Below, one piece after another: positions 8,465-16,954 of a stretch of 64,000 bases of DNA (position 1 is its first letter; each line of letters starts with the position of its first letter). The notes under the pieces were generated by a model. That model did no database searches. It was given only the letters and a program-made list of their open reading frames with translations, and was not told the DNA's origin. The translations under genes and the position numbers were made by a program. The DNA is taken from assembly GCA_942493055.1 (NCBI GenBank), contig OW818680.1:5828001-5892000 (forward strand), read 5' to 3'. This stretch comes from CAIZQW01 sp942493055 (GTDB lineage: Bacteria > Verrucomicrobiota > Kiritimatiellia > RFP12 > UBA1067).

Positions 8465-9796
8465 ATGCACTTTTCTTACTTCCAAACCTGGTTTGATGCC
8501 GCAGAATTTAAGAGGCGACATGAGAAAGTCTACGAGGCTATCGGCAACGCCGCCGTTGCAGTGGTGCAAGGGGGTGGGCCTGTTGGAGGCTTTGAAACCT
8601 TCCGGCAGAATAATGATTTCTTTTATCTGTGCGGCGTGGAGGTTCCCCAGGCATATCTGGTGTTAGATGCCAGGTGTAGAGGGGCTATTCTTTATCTACC
8701 CCATGGGGATGAGCGTGTGGCCAGTATCGAGGGCAAGGAGCCCTGTGCGGAGGATCGTGTCGAACTCATGGCCCTTACGGGGTGCATGGATGTCCGAGCC
8801 CTTGAGTGTTTGGAAGAGGACCTACAGCATGCATCGCTCGTCTATACGCCGTATGCTCCGGCGGAAGGGGCATTGGCCTGTCAGGACACCTTGCACTATC
8901 AAGCGAAATTGAATGGCAATGACCCCTGGGTCAATCACCAATCCCGTGAAGCCTTTTTCAGGGCAAAGCTTAAAGAGCGCATCATCGGGGTGGAACTCCG
9001 CGATTTGTCAGCCATTCTTTTTGCACTGCGGCTGCATAAGAGTGCCGCTGAAATCCGCGTGATGCACCAGACGGGGCAACTCTCCGCGATGGGGGTTGTT
9101 GAAGCCATGAAGCAGACGCGAGCCGGGATGTACGAATACCAACTCGGCGCCATTGCGGACAAAATCTTTATTGAGAATGGCGCCCGTGGAGCTGGCTACC
9201 GTCCGATCATCGCGACAGGGCGCAACATCTGGATGATGCATTACTATCGCAACAATTGCACATTGGAAAATGGCGAGTGGGTGCTCATGGATTATGCGCC
9301 GGATCTCTGTAACTACACGAATGATATCGGGCGCATGTGGCCGGTCAACGGAACGTATTCGTCTGTTCAGCGCGAGTTATACAGCGTTGTTGTTAAATAC
9401 CACCAGACCTTGCTGGAGGTCTTGCGCCCAGGTGTGCTGCCGGCAGAGATGCTCCGGGAAGCAGCCCAGCGCATGGAGCCCTATCTCCAGAAGCATCCCT
9501 TCTCAAAAGCGATTTACGGAGATGCTGTCAAGCGCATGATCGCCTCTGACAAGGCCTTGACCCATCAGGTAGGACTCTCTGTGCACGATGGCTCAACGTA
9601 TACGGACAAGAGCACCCCATTCAAGCCAGGGCTTGTTTTTGCACTTGATCCGCAACTGTGGGTTCCTGAAGAGGAGCTGTATGTGCGTGTCGAGGATACG
9701 GTTGTGATTACGGATCAAGGCGTGGAGAGTTTCACGAGCCTTGCGCCGCATGAACTCGACGAGGTGGAAGCATTGGTTGGAAAAGGATTAAGTTAA
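8465..9796 (+). CDS. M24 family Xaa-Pro aminopeptidase/prolidase-like metallopeptidase
   Basis: The ATG directly abuts the hypD stop, indicating translational coupling. This is a 443-residue cytosolic protein with a creatinase-type N-terminal domain (about 1-165) and a pita-bread catalytic domain. Metal ligands seen are D276 and D287 (MDYAPDLCNYTNDIGR, 11 apart as in aminopeptidase P), the histidine in HQVGLSVHD and E410 in VRVEDT. At the place of the usual glutamate in TxEPG the protein has D395 (FALDPQLW), a conservative change. The family cleaves the bond N-terminal to proline or splits Xaa-Pro dipeptides. In this operon it would free proline or hydroxyproline from imported peptides. Confidence 0.88.
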   Translation: MHFSYFQTWFDAAEFKRRHEKVYEAIGNAAVAVVQGGGPVGGFETFRQNNDFFYLCGVEVPQAYLVLDARCRGAILYLPHGDERVASIEGKEPCAEDRVELMALTGCMDVRALECLEEDLQHASLVYTPYAPAEGALACQDTLHYQAKLNGNDPWVNHQSREAFFRAKLKERIIGVELRDLSAILFALRLHKSAAEIRVMHQTGQLSAMGVVEAMKQTRAGMYEYQLGAIADKIFIENGARGAGYRPIIATGRNIWMMHYYRNNCTLENGEWVLMDYAPDLCNYTNDIGRMWPVNGTYSSVQRELYSVVVKYHQTLLEVLRPGVLPAEMLREAAQRMEPYLQKHPFSKAIYGDAVKRMIASDKALTHQVGLSVHDGSTYTDKSTPFKPGLVFALDPQLWVPEEELYVRVEDTVVITDQGVESFTSLAPHELDEVEALVGKGLS

Positions 9797-9798
9797 GC

Positions 9799-11202
9799 AT
9801 GGCGCATTTAATAAGTTTAATCATCAACTGGTTAAGGCCTTCCTTTAATGTGGTGGCCACGCGGCGAGGTCGCTTGTCGACCTTCTTCCTCCTCTACATG
9901 ACGGAGGGAATTCCTCAAGGCTTTGTCCAGCTCGCGATGATCACGCACATGCGTAAGTTGGGGGTGGAACCTGCGGCGATTGGTGCCTTTGCTGCGGCGT
10001 TTAACCTGCCCTGGGCTTTTAAATGGGCATCCGGTCCGGTTGTGGATCTCTTTTTCTCGAATCGCCTGGGGAGGCGGCGCGGATGGATTGTGCTGACGCA
10101 GGTCATGATGTGTCTGACGCTCTTGCTGGCGGTGCCGATCGACTGCGGCGTGCAGATCAAGCTCCTCTCAATGGTCCTGATCCTGCATAATATTTTTGCG
10201 GCTACGCAAGATGTTGCCATTGACGCCTTGGCCTGCGGCACATTAAAAGAAGATGAACGGGGCATTGGCAATGGCCTGATGTTTGCCGGTGCGTATGCCG
10301 GGCAAGCGGTTGGTGGCACCTGCGTCTTGTGGTTGATGGCCCTGGGCGTGCCGTTTAATCTAACGTTTATTTGGACGATCGCCTCTATCCTGGTCGTGAC
10401 ATGTCTGATCAGTCTGCGTGTTCGTGAGCCCCACCACACGTTGGTCAGTGACATTCCGGAAGGCTTCACGCGCACTCAGGCGTTGGTCCTTTCTGTTCGG
10501 GCCTATATCATGACAGCATTAAAGGCCTTCTTCGGGACCCGTTCGTCGATTGCCGGCATGTGTGTGGTCATGTTGCCGATTGGCGCGTATGCGCTGACCT
10601 GTTCGCTCTCCACCAATCTCAATGTCGAATTGGGGATGTCGGACGGACTCATAGCGAATTTGACGTTGATCGGCTCTGTTGCTTGTGCGGCAGGCTGTGT
10701 GACCGGGGGATGGCTGGCTGACAAGTTTGACCGACGGCTGATGCTGGGTCTCTTTTGTTTGTCGACCTCGCTCATCACATTGGTTGTCGCGTATGTTTTT
10801 TGGCGGGAGAACTGGATATTCCCTGTCACGCCTGGGCCGGATGCGATAAAGCCCTCACAGTTTCTCTTCTGGAGTTTTATTGTATTGGGAACTGTTTTTG
10901 GGTACTTTCATGGACTCACGTATGGGACCAAAGCGGCTCTCATGATGGATGTCTGCAAGCCAGAGGTTGCCGCAACCCAATTCACAGCTTATATGGCGCT
11001 GGCCAATCTCGTGATATCCTACTCCAATCTGTGGCAGGGCAAATGGGTGACGAGCCTGGGCTATCCCACCATTTTCGTGATTGATGCCATCCTGGGTGTT
11101 TTATGTATTTTCTTCTTGCCGTTTATGGCTAAAAAACATGTTTTAGAAGCGGATATCCCCCCCGTAGGGCCTGAAGGGATACTAGGAGTGACTGCACAAT
11201 GA
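9799..11202 (+). CDS. AmpG-like major facilitator permease
   Basis: A 467-residue integral membrane protein with about 12 hydrophobic segments. The N-terminal motif EGIPQGFVQLAM, followed by GAFAAAFNLPWAFKWASGPVVD and RLGRRRGWIVLTQ, matches the AmpG/SLC33 branch of the major facilitator superfamily. AmpG imports sugar-linked muropeptides, so a glycopeptide or peptide substrate is conceivable here. The start codon follows the preceding stop by two bases and the gene overlaps marC-like by four bases (ATGA), so it belongs to the hypD operon. Import of hydroxyproline-containing (glyco)peptides is inference only; sugar transport is the main alternative. Confidence 0.8.
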   Translation: MAHLISLIINWLRPSFNVVATRRGRLSTFFLLYMTEGIPQGFVQLAMITHMRKLGVEPAAIGAFAAAFNLPWAFKWASGPVVDLFFSNRLGRRRGWIVLTQVMMCLTLLLAVPIDCGVQIKLLSMVLILHNIFAATQDVAIDALACGTLKEDERGIGNGLMFAGAYAGQAVGGTCVLWLMALGVPFNLTFIWTIASILVVTCLISLRVREPHHTLVSDIPEGFTRTQALVLSVRAYIMTALKAFFGTRSSIAGMCVVMLPIGAYALTCSLSTNLNVELGMSDGLIANLTLIGSVACAAGCVTGGWLADKFDRRLMLGLFCLSTSLITLVVAYVFWRENWIFPVTPGPDAIKPSQFLFWSFIVLGTVFGYFHGLTYGTKAALMMDVCKPEVAATQFTAYMALANLVISYSNLWQGKWVTSLGYPTIFVIDAILGVLCIFFLPFMAKKHVLEADIPPVGPEGILGVTAQ

Positions 11203-11813
11203 ACGAGACCTTACAGTTTGCGATGAATTCGGGTTTTAAGCTGTTTATCATCTTTTGCCCCTTTATGACGGTCTCCCTTTTTTTGGGGATCACACGTGAG
11301 TTTGATCGTGCACGGCGTAAGTCCTTTGCCATGAAAGCGATGTTCACGATTGCAACGCTGTGCCTCTCCTTTTACTTTTTTGGTTCCTTCATCTTTGCCA
11401 TTTTCGGTGTCACCCTCAACGCCTTCCGCATCGGCGCCGGCGCGTTGCTCTTTTTGACTGCTGTTGAAATGGTGAAAGGTTCTCCTGCGGCGCCGAGCAA
11501 GTCAGGCGATGAGGAGGACGATGTCCAGCAAGTTGTCGTGCCTTTTTCGTTTCCCATCATTGTCGGTCCCGCGGTGATCGGCGTGCTCTTCGTCATGGGT
11601 GCGGATGTCACAAGTATGACCCAGAAAATTGCTGGCGCTGTTGCCGTTCTTGTCGCCTGTTTCGCCATGGGCTTTCTGCTGCTGATTGCGACGGAAGTCG
11701 AACGGTGGATGGGGAAGTCTAAGCTTGCGGTTTTCAGCAAGATTACCGGCATTATTCTCGCTGCCCTTGCCAGCCAAATGATCTTTACTGGGATCAAGTC
11801 GTTTCTTGCCTAA
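11199..11813 (+). CDS. MarC family integral membrane protein
   Basis: A 204-residue protein with six predicted membrane helices in two halves, separated by an acidic loop near residues 99-110 (GDEEDDVQQ). The conserved start of the second half, PFSFPIIVGPAVIGVL, and the closing AALASQMIFTGIKSF are typical of MarC/NAT proteins. The biochemical role of MarC is unknown; the old link to antibiotic resistance has not held. The four-base overlap with the permease gene implies coupled translation. A transport-related role in the hydroxyproline operon is possible but unproven. Confidence 0.82.
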   Translation: MNETLQFAMNSGFKLFIIFCPFMTVSLFLGITREFDRARRKSFAMKAMFTIATLCLSFYFFGSFIFAIFGVTLNAFRIGAGALLFLTAVEMVKGSPAAPSKSGDEEDDVQQVVVPFSFPIIVGPAVIGVLFVMGADVTSMTQKIAGAVAVLVACFAMGFLLLIATEVERWMGKSKLAVFSKITGIILAALASQMIFTGIKSFLA

Positions 11814-11824
11814 ATAAAGGGGGA

Positions 11825-14203
11825 GTGATGATGAAGGGATTACTCGTTTGTTCAGGGGTCTGCTTGGGCTTCTGTGTCTTTCTGAATGCCGCATCGGATT
11901 ATCCGGTTAAGCCTGTGCCATTCACGGAGGTCCGCTTTACGCAAGGCGTCTTTGCCGCCCGTCAGGCGACCAATCGCGTCGTGACGATACCGTTCGGTTT
12001 GGAACAGTGCGAAAAATCAGGGCGCATGAAAAATTTTGACCTTGCGGCTGAAGTGATTAAACGTCGCGCAACAGGGGAGTCCACCTTCCAAGCCAAGCCA
12101 GCCACGACCTATCCCTTCGATGACTCGGATGTGTTCAAGGCCTTGGAGGGCGTCGCCTATTCGTTGCAGACCAATCCCGATCCGTTAATGCTCGCAAAGG
12201 CGGAGGGCTTGATCAGACGCATTGCGGCAGCACAGGAGGCTGACGGCTATCTCTACACGTTCCGCACGATGCATCCGGACACGCCTGTCCATGGATGGAT
12301 CGACCCCATCCGCTGGAAATTTGATCCGGCCTTAAGTCATGAGCTTTATAATCTCGGCCATTTTTACGAATTTGCGACAGCTTACATACAAGCCACAGGC
12401 AGTAAGTTGCCCCTGGATGTTGCCCTCAAGAGTGCTGAACTCGTGAACAAGGATTTGGGAACGGGTGAACCGCGCATCCCTCCCGGCCATCAAGTCATAG
12501 AGATGGGGTTGGTGAAGTTGTATCGTCAGACGGGTGATGAGCGTTGGCTGAAGCTTGCGAAGCAGATGCTCGCCAATCGGGGTGCGGGCGGCGAATACAG
12601 TCAAAACCATAAGCCGGTCATTGAACAGACAGAGGCGGTCGGACATGCCGTGCGCGCAAACTACATGTATGCCGGCATGGCGGATATCGCCGCGATCATG
12701 GGGGATCAAGCCTATAAGAAGGCCGTCGTTGCGCTGTGGGACAATGTGGTCGCCAAGAAGATCCACCTGACCGGCGGATGCGGGGCCCGGGGTGCCGGGG
12801 AAGCCTACGGAAACGACTATGAACTCCCCAACTCCTGCTATAACGAAACGTGTGCCGCGTTAGGCTTTCTCTTCTGGACGCATCGCATGTTCCTCCTGAC
12901 AGGCGACGGAAAGTACATGGATGTCTTTGAACGGTCCCTCTACAATGGTTCATTCTCTGGGATCTCGTTGTCCGGTGATCGCTTCTTCTACCCCAACACG
13001 CTGGAGTATGATGGCAAGAGCAAGAACAATCATGGCCATGCAGGACGCGCCCCTTGGTTCGGTTGCGCCTGCTGTCCGCCGAACATCATGCGGACCATCG
13101 CCTCCCTGGGTAATTATGCCTACGCGACCAAGGACGACACGATCTATGTGAATCTCTACAACTCCGGCACAATGACGTGGAAGGGGATTAAATTCACGCA
13201 GGAGACGCAGTATCCGTGGGAGGGCAATGTGACGCTGTCTCTTTCTGCGCGTCAACCGGAGGCCTTTGCGCTGGCCCTGCGCATTCCTGGGTGGGTCAGA
13301 GGTCAGCCGTTACCGTCTGACCTCTATCGCTACGAAGCAACTGCGCTGCCTGTATGGTCAATCAAGGTCAATGGCCAGCTCCTGAAAGTGGGCAAGATTG
13401 AGCAAGACTATGCGGTCATTCAACGCATCTGGAAGGATGGCGACAAGGTGGAGCTGTCGCTTCCCATGACGCCGCAACGCGTACGTGCGAATGAGAAAAT
13501 ACAATTCCTTAAAAATCAAGTGGCTTTCGAACGGGGCCCCATTGTCTTCGCCTTTGAAGGCCTTGACCAGCCTGCTGATTGTGCGTGGCGCAAATGGACG
13601 GTTACGGAAAAGGCCGTGCTCAAGCCTGTGTATCAGCCTGAACTCTTGACCGGCGTGATGACACTTGAAATCAGCGAGGGCTCCCAGAAGATGCGCGGCA
13701 TCCCTTATGCCTACTGGGCGAATCGGACAATGACCCCGATGCGTGTCTGGCTCTCGGACGGAACAAAAACGGAAACAGCCTACCCGAACAATGTGGCCAC
13801 AGAGGCAAAGGTCTCGGTCTCCTTTACGCGCGGCATGAGTCCGGATGTTGTCAACGATGAGGTCTTTCCTCAAAACCCGACAGATGCCGGCTTTGCGAAT
13901 TTCGACTTCTGGCCCCACAATGGAACGGCTGAGTGGGTGCAGTACTCCTTCGAGAAACCTGTGGCAGTTTCGAAGGCGAAAATCATCTGGTTCGATGACT
14001 CCACGCGGGGTGGCGGTTGCCGTGTTCCTGAAAGCTGGGAGCTGTTATATCAGAACGCCGCAGGCGAGTGGAAGCCTGTCAGCACGGTCAACAAAACAGA
14101 TAGCACGATTGAATTCGCTAAGGTCGCGACTAAAGCGCTCAAGCTGAATATCAAGCTTAAAGCCAATGTCTCGGGCGGCCTCTACGAGTGGATTCTGGAA
14201 TAG
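11825..14203 (+). CDS. Secreted GH127 beta-L-arabinofuranosidase with C-terminal discoidin-like domain
   Basis: A 792-residue protein with a signal peptide (about 1-23, ending LNAAS). Glycosidase family 127 features are clear: YNETC with E341 and C343, and GCACCPPN with C414, C416 and C417, equivalent to the zinc-binding and nucleophilic cysteines of HypBA1 (E338, C340, C415, C417, C418 as recalled). The family releases beta-L-arabinofuranose from hydroxyproline-linked arabino-oligosaccharides of extensins and related plant proteins. The last 120 residues (WVQYSFEKPVAVSKAKI) resemble an F5/8 discoidin carbohydrate-binding module. It follows marC-like by 11 bases with a gggggag ribosome site and closes the operon, facing a convergent sulfatase only three bases away. 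Confidence 0.9.
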   Translation: MMMKGLLVCSGVCLGFCVFLNAASDYPVKPVPFTEVRFTQGVFAARQATNRVVTIPFGLEQCEKSGRMKNFDLAAEVIKRRATGESTFQAKPATTYPFDDSDVFKALEGVAYSLQTNPDPLMLAKAEGLIRRIAAAQEADGYLYTFRTMHPDTPVHGWIDPIRWKFDPALSHELYNLGHFYEFATAYIQATGSKLPLDVALKSAELVNKDLGTGEPRIPPGHQVIEMGLVKLYRQTGDERWLKLAKQMLANRGAGGEYSQNHKPVIEQTEAVGHAVRANYMYAGMADIAAIMGDQAYKKAVVALWDNVVAKKIHLTGGCGARGAGEAYGNDYELPNSCYNETCAALGFLFWTHRMFLLTGDGKYMDVFERSLYNGSFSGISLSGDRFFYPNTLEYDGKSKNNHGHAGRAPWFGCACCPPNIMRTIASLGNYAYATKDDTIYVNLYNSGTMTWKGIKFTQETQYPWEGNVTLSLSARQPEAFALALRIPGWVRGQPLPSDLYRYEATALPVWSIKVNGQLLKVGKIEQDYAVIQRIWKDGDKVELSLPMTPQRVRANEKIQFLKNQVAFERGPIVFAFEGLDQPADCAWRKWTVTEKAVLKPVYQPELLTGVMTLEISEGSQKMRGIPYAYWANRTMTPMRVWLSDGTKTETAYPNNVATEAKVSVSFTRGMSPDVVNDEVFPQNPTDAGFANFDFWPHNGTAEWVQYSFEKPVAVSKAKIIWFDDSTRGGGCRVPESWELLYQNAAGEWKPVSTVNKTDSTIEFAKVATKALKLNIKLKANVSGGLYEWILE

Positions 14204-14206
14204 ATT

Positions 14207-15778
14207 CTAGCGTGTGCGACCAGACTCGCGTGCTTTATCCATCATGGCCTGAAAGTCTTTCACCTTTTCTGGATACTTGCCCGCAAGGTTGTTGCGTTCA
14301 CGCGCATCGTCCTCGAGGTTGTACAATTGCGGCGCCTGGCATGCGCCATTGTCGCCACTAGGACCTAGCCTAATTGCGTCAGGAGTGCCAACCAATCCAG
14401 ATTCCGAACCTTTCAGCACATTTTTCCCTTTTTTGGGCGGGATGTATTTCCAGTTGTTCACGCGTAAGGAGATCCCCGGATCTTGGACAATCAAGGTGTC
14501 ACGTCCCTTGACCGTTGGATCAAGCAGCGCTGCGGAGACATCGAAGCTGTCAGGTGCATCTTCCTGTGCAAGCTTCTGACCTGTCAGGGAAGCAAAGGTT
14601 GCAAAGCTGTCGATCAAACAGACGAGCGACTTGCTCTCAGCGCCTGCCTTGATCTGCTTGGGCCAGCGGACGATGTAGGGAACGCGCGTACCGGCTTCAT
14701 ACGCGCTATATTTGTGTCCGCGCCAATCGGATGACGGACGATGCTCGCCGAGCTTTTCAACCGCCATATCTTTGTAGCCATCGTTAAGTACAGGGCCGTT
14801 GTCACTGCTTAGGATCACAAGGGTATCGTCTGCCAAGCCATTTTTGTCAAGGGCATCAAGGATTGCACCTACCTGAAAGTCAAACTGAAGAATGGCGTCT
14901 CCGCGTGCGCCCATGCCTGTCTTGCCGACAAAGCGCGGATTGGGAACGCGAGGTACATGAATGTCATGCGTCGCGAAGTAGAGGAAGAAGGGCTTGTCCT
15001 TGTTGCGCTCAATAAAGGCTGCACCTTTTGCAGCGAGTGTATCAGCAATGTCCTCGTCAACCCATCGAGCCTTCTTGCCGCCCTTCATGTAACCGATGCG
15101 GCCGATGCCGTTGATGACCGCGAAATGATGTCCGTGATCCCAGTCAAGTTTCAGTTGATCGCGGTTTGCACGGCCATCGAGCTCGCCGGGATAGTTAGGC
15201 TCGGAGAGCTTAAAGCTGACCTCAATGGGGTCGGCGGGATCAAGTCCGACCACGCGCTGATTCTCAACAAACACGCAGGGTGTGCGGTCGCCTGTGGCAG
15301 GAATCAGGAACGAGTAGTCAAAGCCGATTTCGCGCGGTCCTGGAACAATCTCTTTGTTCCAGTCTGTCTTTCCTGGCCCTGGGCCGAGGCCCAGATGCCA
15401 TTTGCCGATCGCGCCTGTGGTGTAGCCGGCCTTTTTCAGCATGGAGGCAATCGTCGCACGCTCTGGGTTAATGAGCAAGGCTGCATCGCCTGTGGCAATC
15501 CCTGTGCCGGGCTTACGCCATGCGTATTCGCCGGTCATGAAGGCATAGCGGGTAGGGGTGCAGGTTGCAGCAGAGGCGTGTCCGTCTAAAAAGCGGATGC
15601 CCTCCTTAGCCAGCCGGTCGCACTGGGGCGTCGTAACAGCCTTTGCGCCATAGCATGACACATCACCCCAGCCCAGATCATCCGCAAGAATCATGACGAT
15701 GTTGCGTGGACGTGGTAAGGCAAAGCTCGTGATGGCGGCAGTGAGGCAAACGAAGGTGATGAAGGAACTCTTTTTCAT
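14207..15778 (-). CDS. Secreted sulfatase (arylsulfatase A type)
   Basis: A 523-residue protein with a signal peptide (about 1-20, ending SFA). The metal-binding DD in ILADDLGWGD and the formylglycine motif C73-T-P-T-R place it in the type I sulfatases; GAIGKWHLG and the ASSLTGQKL-like C-terminal region (FATFASLTGQ) also fit. It hydrolyses sulfate esters, probably on a polysaccharide, in the periplasm or outside. The maturation enzyme that makes formylglycine is not in the window. The gene is convergent with GH127 and followed upstream by a palindromic repeat that may carry its promoter. The exact sulfated substrate cannot be read from the sequence. Confidence 0.92.
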   Translation of the reverse strand: MKKSSFITFVCLTAAITSFALPRPRNIVMILADDLGWGDVSCYGAKAVTTPQCDRLAKEGIRFLDGHASAATCTPTRYAFMTGEYAWRKPGTGIATGDAALLINPERATIASMLKKAGYTTGAIGKWHLGLGPGPGKTDWNKEIVPGPREIGFDYSFLIPATGDRTPCVFVENQRVVGLDPADPIEVSFKLSEPNYPGELDGRANRDQLKLDWDHGHHFAVINGIGRIGYMKGGKKARWVDEDIADTLAAKGAAFIERNKDKPFFLYFATHDIHVPRVPNPRFVGKTGMGARGDAILQFDFQVGAILDALDKNGLADDTLVILSSDNGPVLNDGYKDMAVEKLGEHRPSSDWRGHKYSAYEAGTRVPYIVRWPKQIKAGAESKSLVCLIDSFATFASLTGQKLAQEDAPDSFDVSAALLDPTVKGRDTLIVQDPGISLRVNNWKYIPPKKGKNVLKGSESGLVGTPDAIRLGPSGDNGACQAPQLYNLEDDARERNNLAGKYPEKVKDFQAMMDKARESGRTR

Positions 15779-15813
15779 GCGTGAGGACTCCTAGTTTTCT
15801 AATATGAATCTTT

Positions 15814-15926
15814 TTGGAGTGCGTGCGGCAAGCGGTATTCCGCGCGACGCCGCTTTTGCGAGATCAAGAAAAGCGGTGCCGCGCTCGTCCGGCGGATGCC
15901 GGACGCTGCTTGTCACCGCACTCCAA
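15814..15926. repeat. Palindromic element, family C copy 1
   Basis: Bounded by ttggagtgcg (15814) and cgcactccaa (15917-15926), with an internal aaaagcggtgccgcgctcg segment. Three further copies are at 41696, 49688 and 59907. It sits in the 270-base gap between the divergent-facing starts/ends of the sulfatase and the DUF1080 gene. The rest of the gap (15927-16050) holds a low-complexity stretch (tttccgtgtttttccgt) that recurs at 46920 and 60045. Confidence 0.75.
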
Positions 15927-16050
15927 AGAGCTCTCGACAGCTCATTTTGTTTCCGTGTTTTTCCGTATATTCCGTGGGCAATCCTGAACCCTGAACCCCG
16001 AACCCTGACTCCCCGTTATAGTCAAGCCCGCGTCTTGCAACACGCTTCGA

Positions 16051-16776
16051 CTACTTCAATGCTTTGATGCGGATATCCTTGACCTCTGTCCACATAGCTG
16101 CTCCGGCGTGGAGTTGAATCGCCATGGTGCCGTCAAAGAATGCATTCTCATGCTCATCTGTGAAGTCGAGAATGAGTGTGCCGTTCAAGAAATGCTGAAT
16201 GTGGTTCCCCTTGGCGATGATGACGATATCGTTCCAGTTGTCGACCTTCATGATCTTCTTGAAAGCTTCCTGATCAACGATGGTTTCCTGGACAGTCTTC
16301 TTGGGCTCGCCTTTTTTCCAGATTGCCTTTTCACCGGCGAGACAGATACGGCCGCGCTTGCCCTTTTCGTCATAGATGAATCCCGGCACATTGGGAAGGG
16401 TGTCCGAGTTGCGCAGTTCATGCTGATAGCCCTTCATCTGCCATTTCGCAGGAGGTGTGTCACCGACGGGTTTTGAGCGATACTGGATACCTGAATTGTT
16501 CGCGGTGGAACAGCGGTAGGAGAGGCGCAGCTCAAAGTCCTTGGTCTCGCCGGCTTTCCACACCAGGAAGGTGTTTCCCTTTGCCGGGTTCTCCTTGGTT
16601 GTTTCGCCGTGAATCACACCATCCTTGACGCTCCAGAATTTGGGGTCGCCGTCCCAGCCCGTTAAATCTTTCCCGTTGAAGATGGGCTTCATGTCGGTTT
16701 CAGGTGGCGGCTCTTTGGCGGTGAGCATTGAGAAGCTGAGGGTCGTAACCATGGCTGCGAAGAGAAGCTTGTTCAT
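16051..16776 (-). CDS. Secreted DUF1080 protein (3-keto-disaccharide hydrolase family)
   Basis: A 241-residue protein with a signal peptide (1-20, MNKLLFAAMVTTLSFSMLTA). The segments FNGKDLTGWDGD, FELRLSYRC, NSGIQYRS, KGYQHELRN and WNDIVIIAKGNHIQHFLNG are characteristic of DUF1080, a concanavalin-like beta-sandwich very common in Planctomycetes and Verrucomicrobia. Some family members hydrolyse 3-keto-glycosides. It is transcribed on the minus strand, diverging from the dihaem protein at 16955. The reaction of this member is not established. Confidence 0.88.
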   Translation of the reverse strand: MNKLLFAAMVTTLSFSMLTAKEPPPETDMKPIFNGKDLTGWDGDPKFWSVKDGVIHGETTKENPAKGNTFLVWKAGETKDFELRLSYRCSTANNSGIQYRSKPVGDTPPAKWQMKGYQHELRNSDTLPNVPGFIYDEKGKRGRICLAGEKAIWKKGEPKKTVQETIVDQEAFKKIMKVDNWNDIVIIAKGNHIQHFLNGTLILDFTDEHENAFFDGTMAIQLHAGAAMWTEVKDIRIKALK

Positions 16777-16894
16777 GAGTGTGTCCTTTGTATTAATGTT
16801 TGAATACCGGATTCATAATGTGAAATAACTATACCAGACCCTTTGCGCATTTACAAAAAGATATTTTTGAGATAACAAAAAATGAACCCATGGC

Positions 16895-16923
16895 TTGACC
16901 TGTGTCTCTGTATTGTTTAAACT
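16895..16923 (+). promoter_or_regulatory. Candidate sigma-70 promoter for the dihaem protein
   Basis: TTGACC (16895-16900), a 17-bp spacer and TAAACT (16918-16923) lie in the divergent intergenic region. They are 31 bases before the ATG at 16955, which has the ribosome site ggggag. Confidence 0.4.
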
Positions 16924-16954
16924 GACACAACATTTTCAAAAAAAGGGGAGTCGA

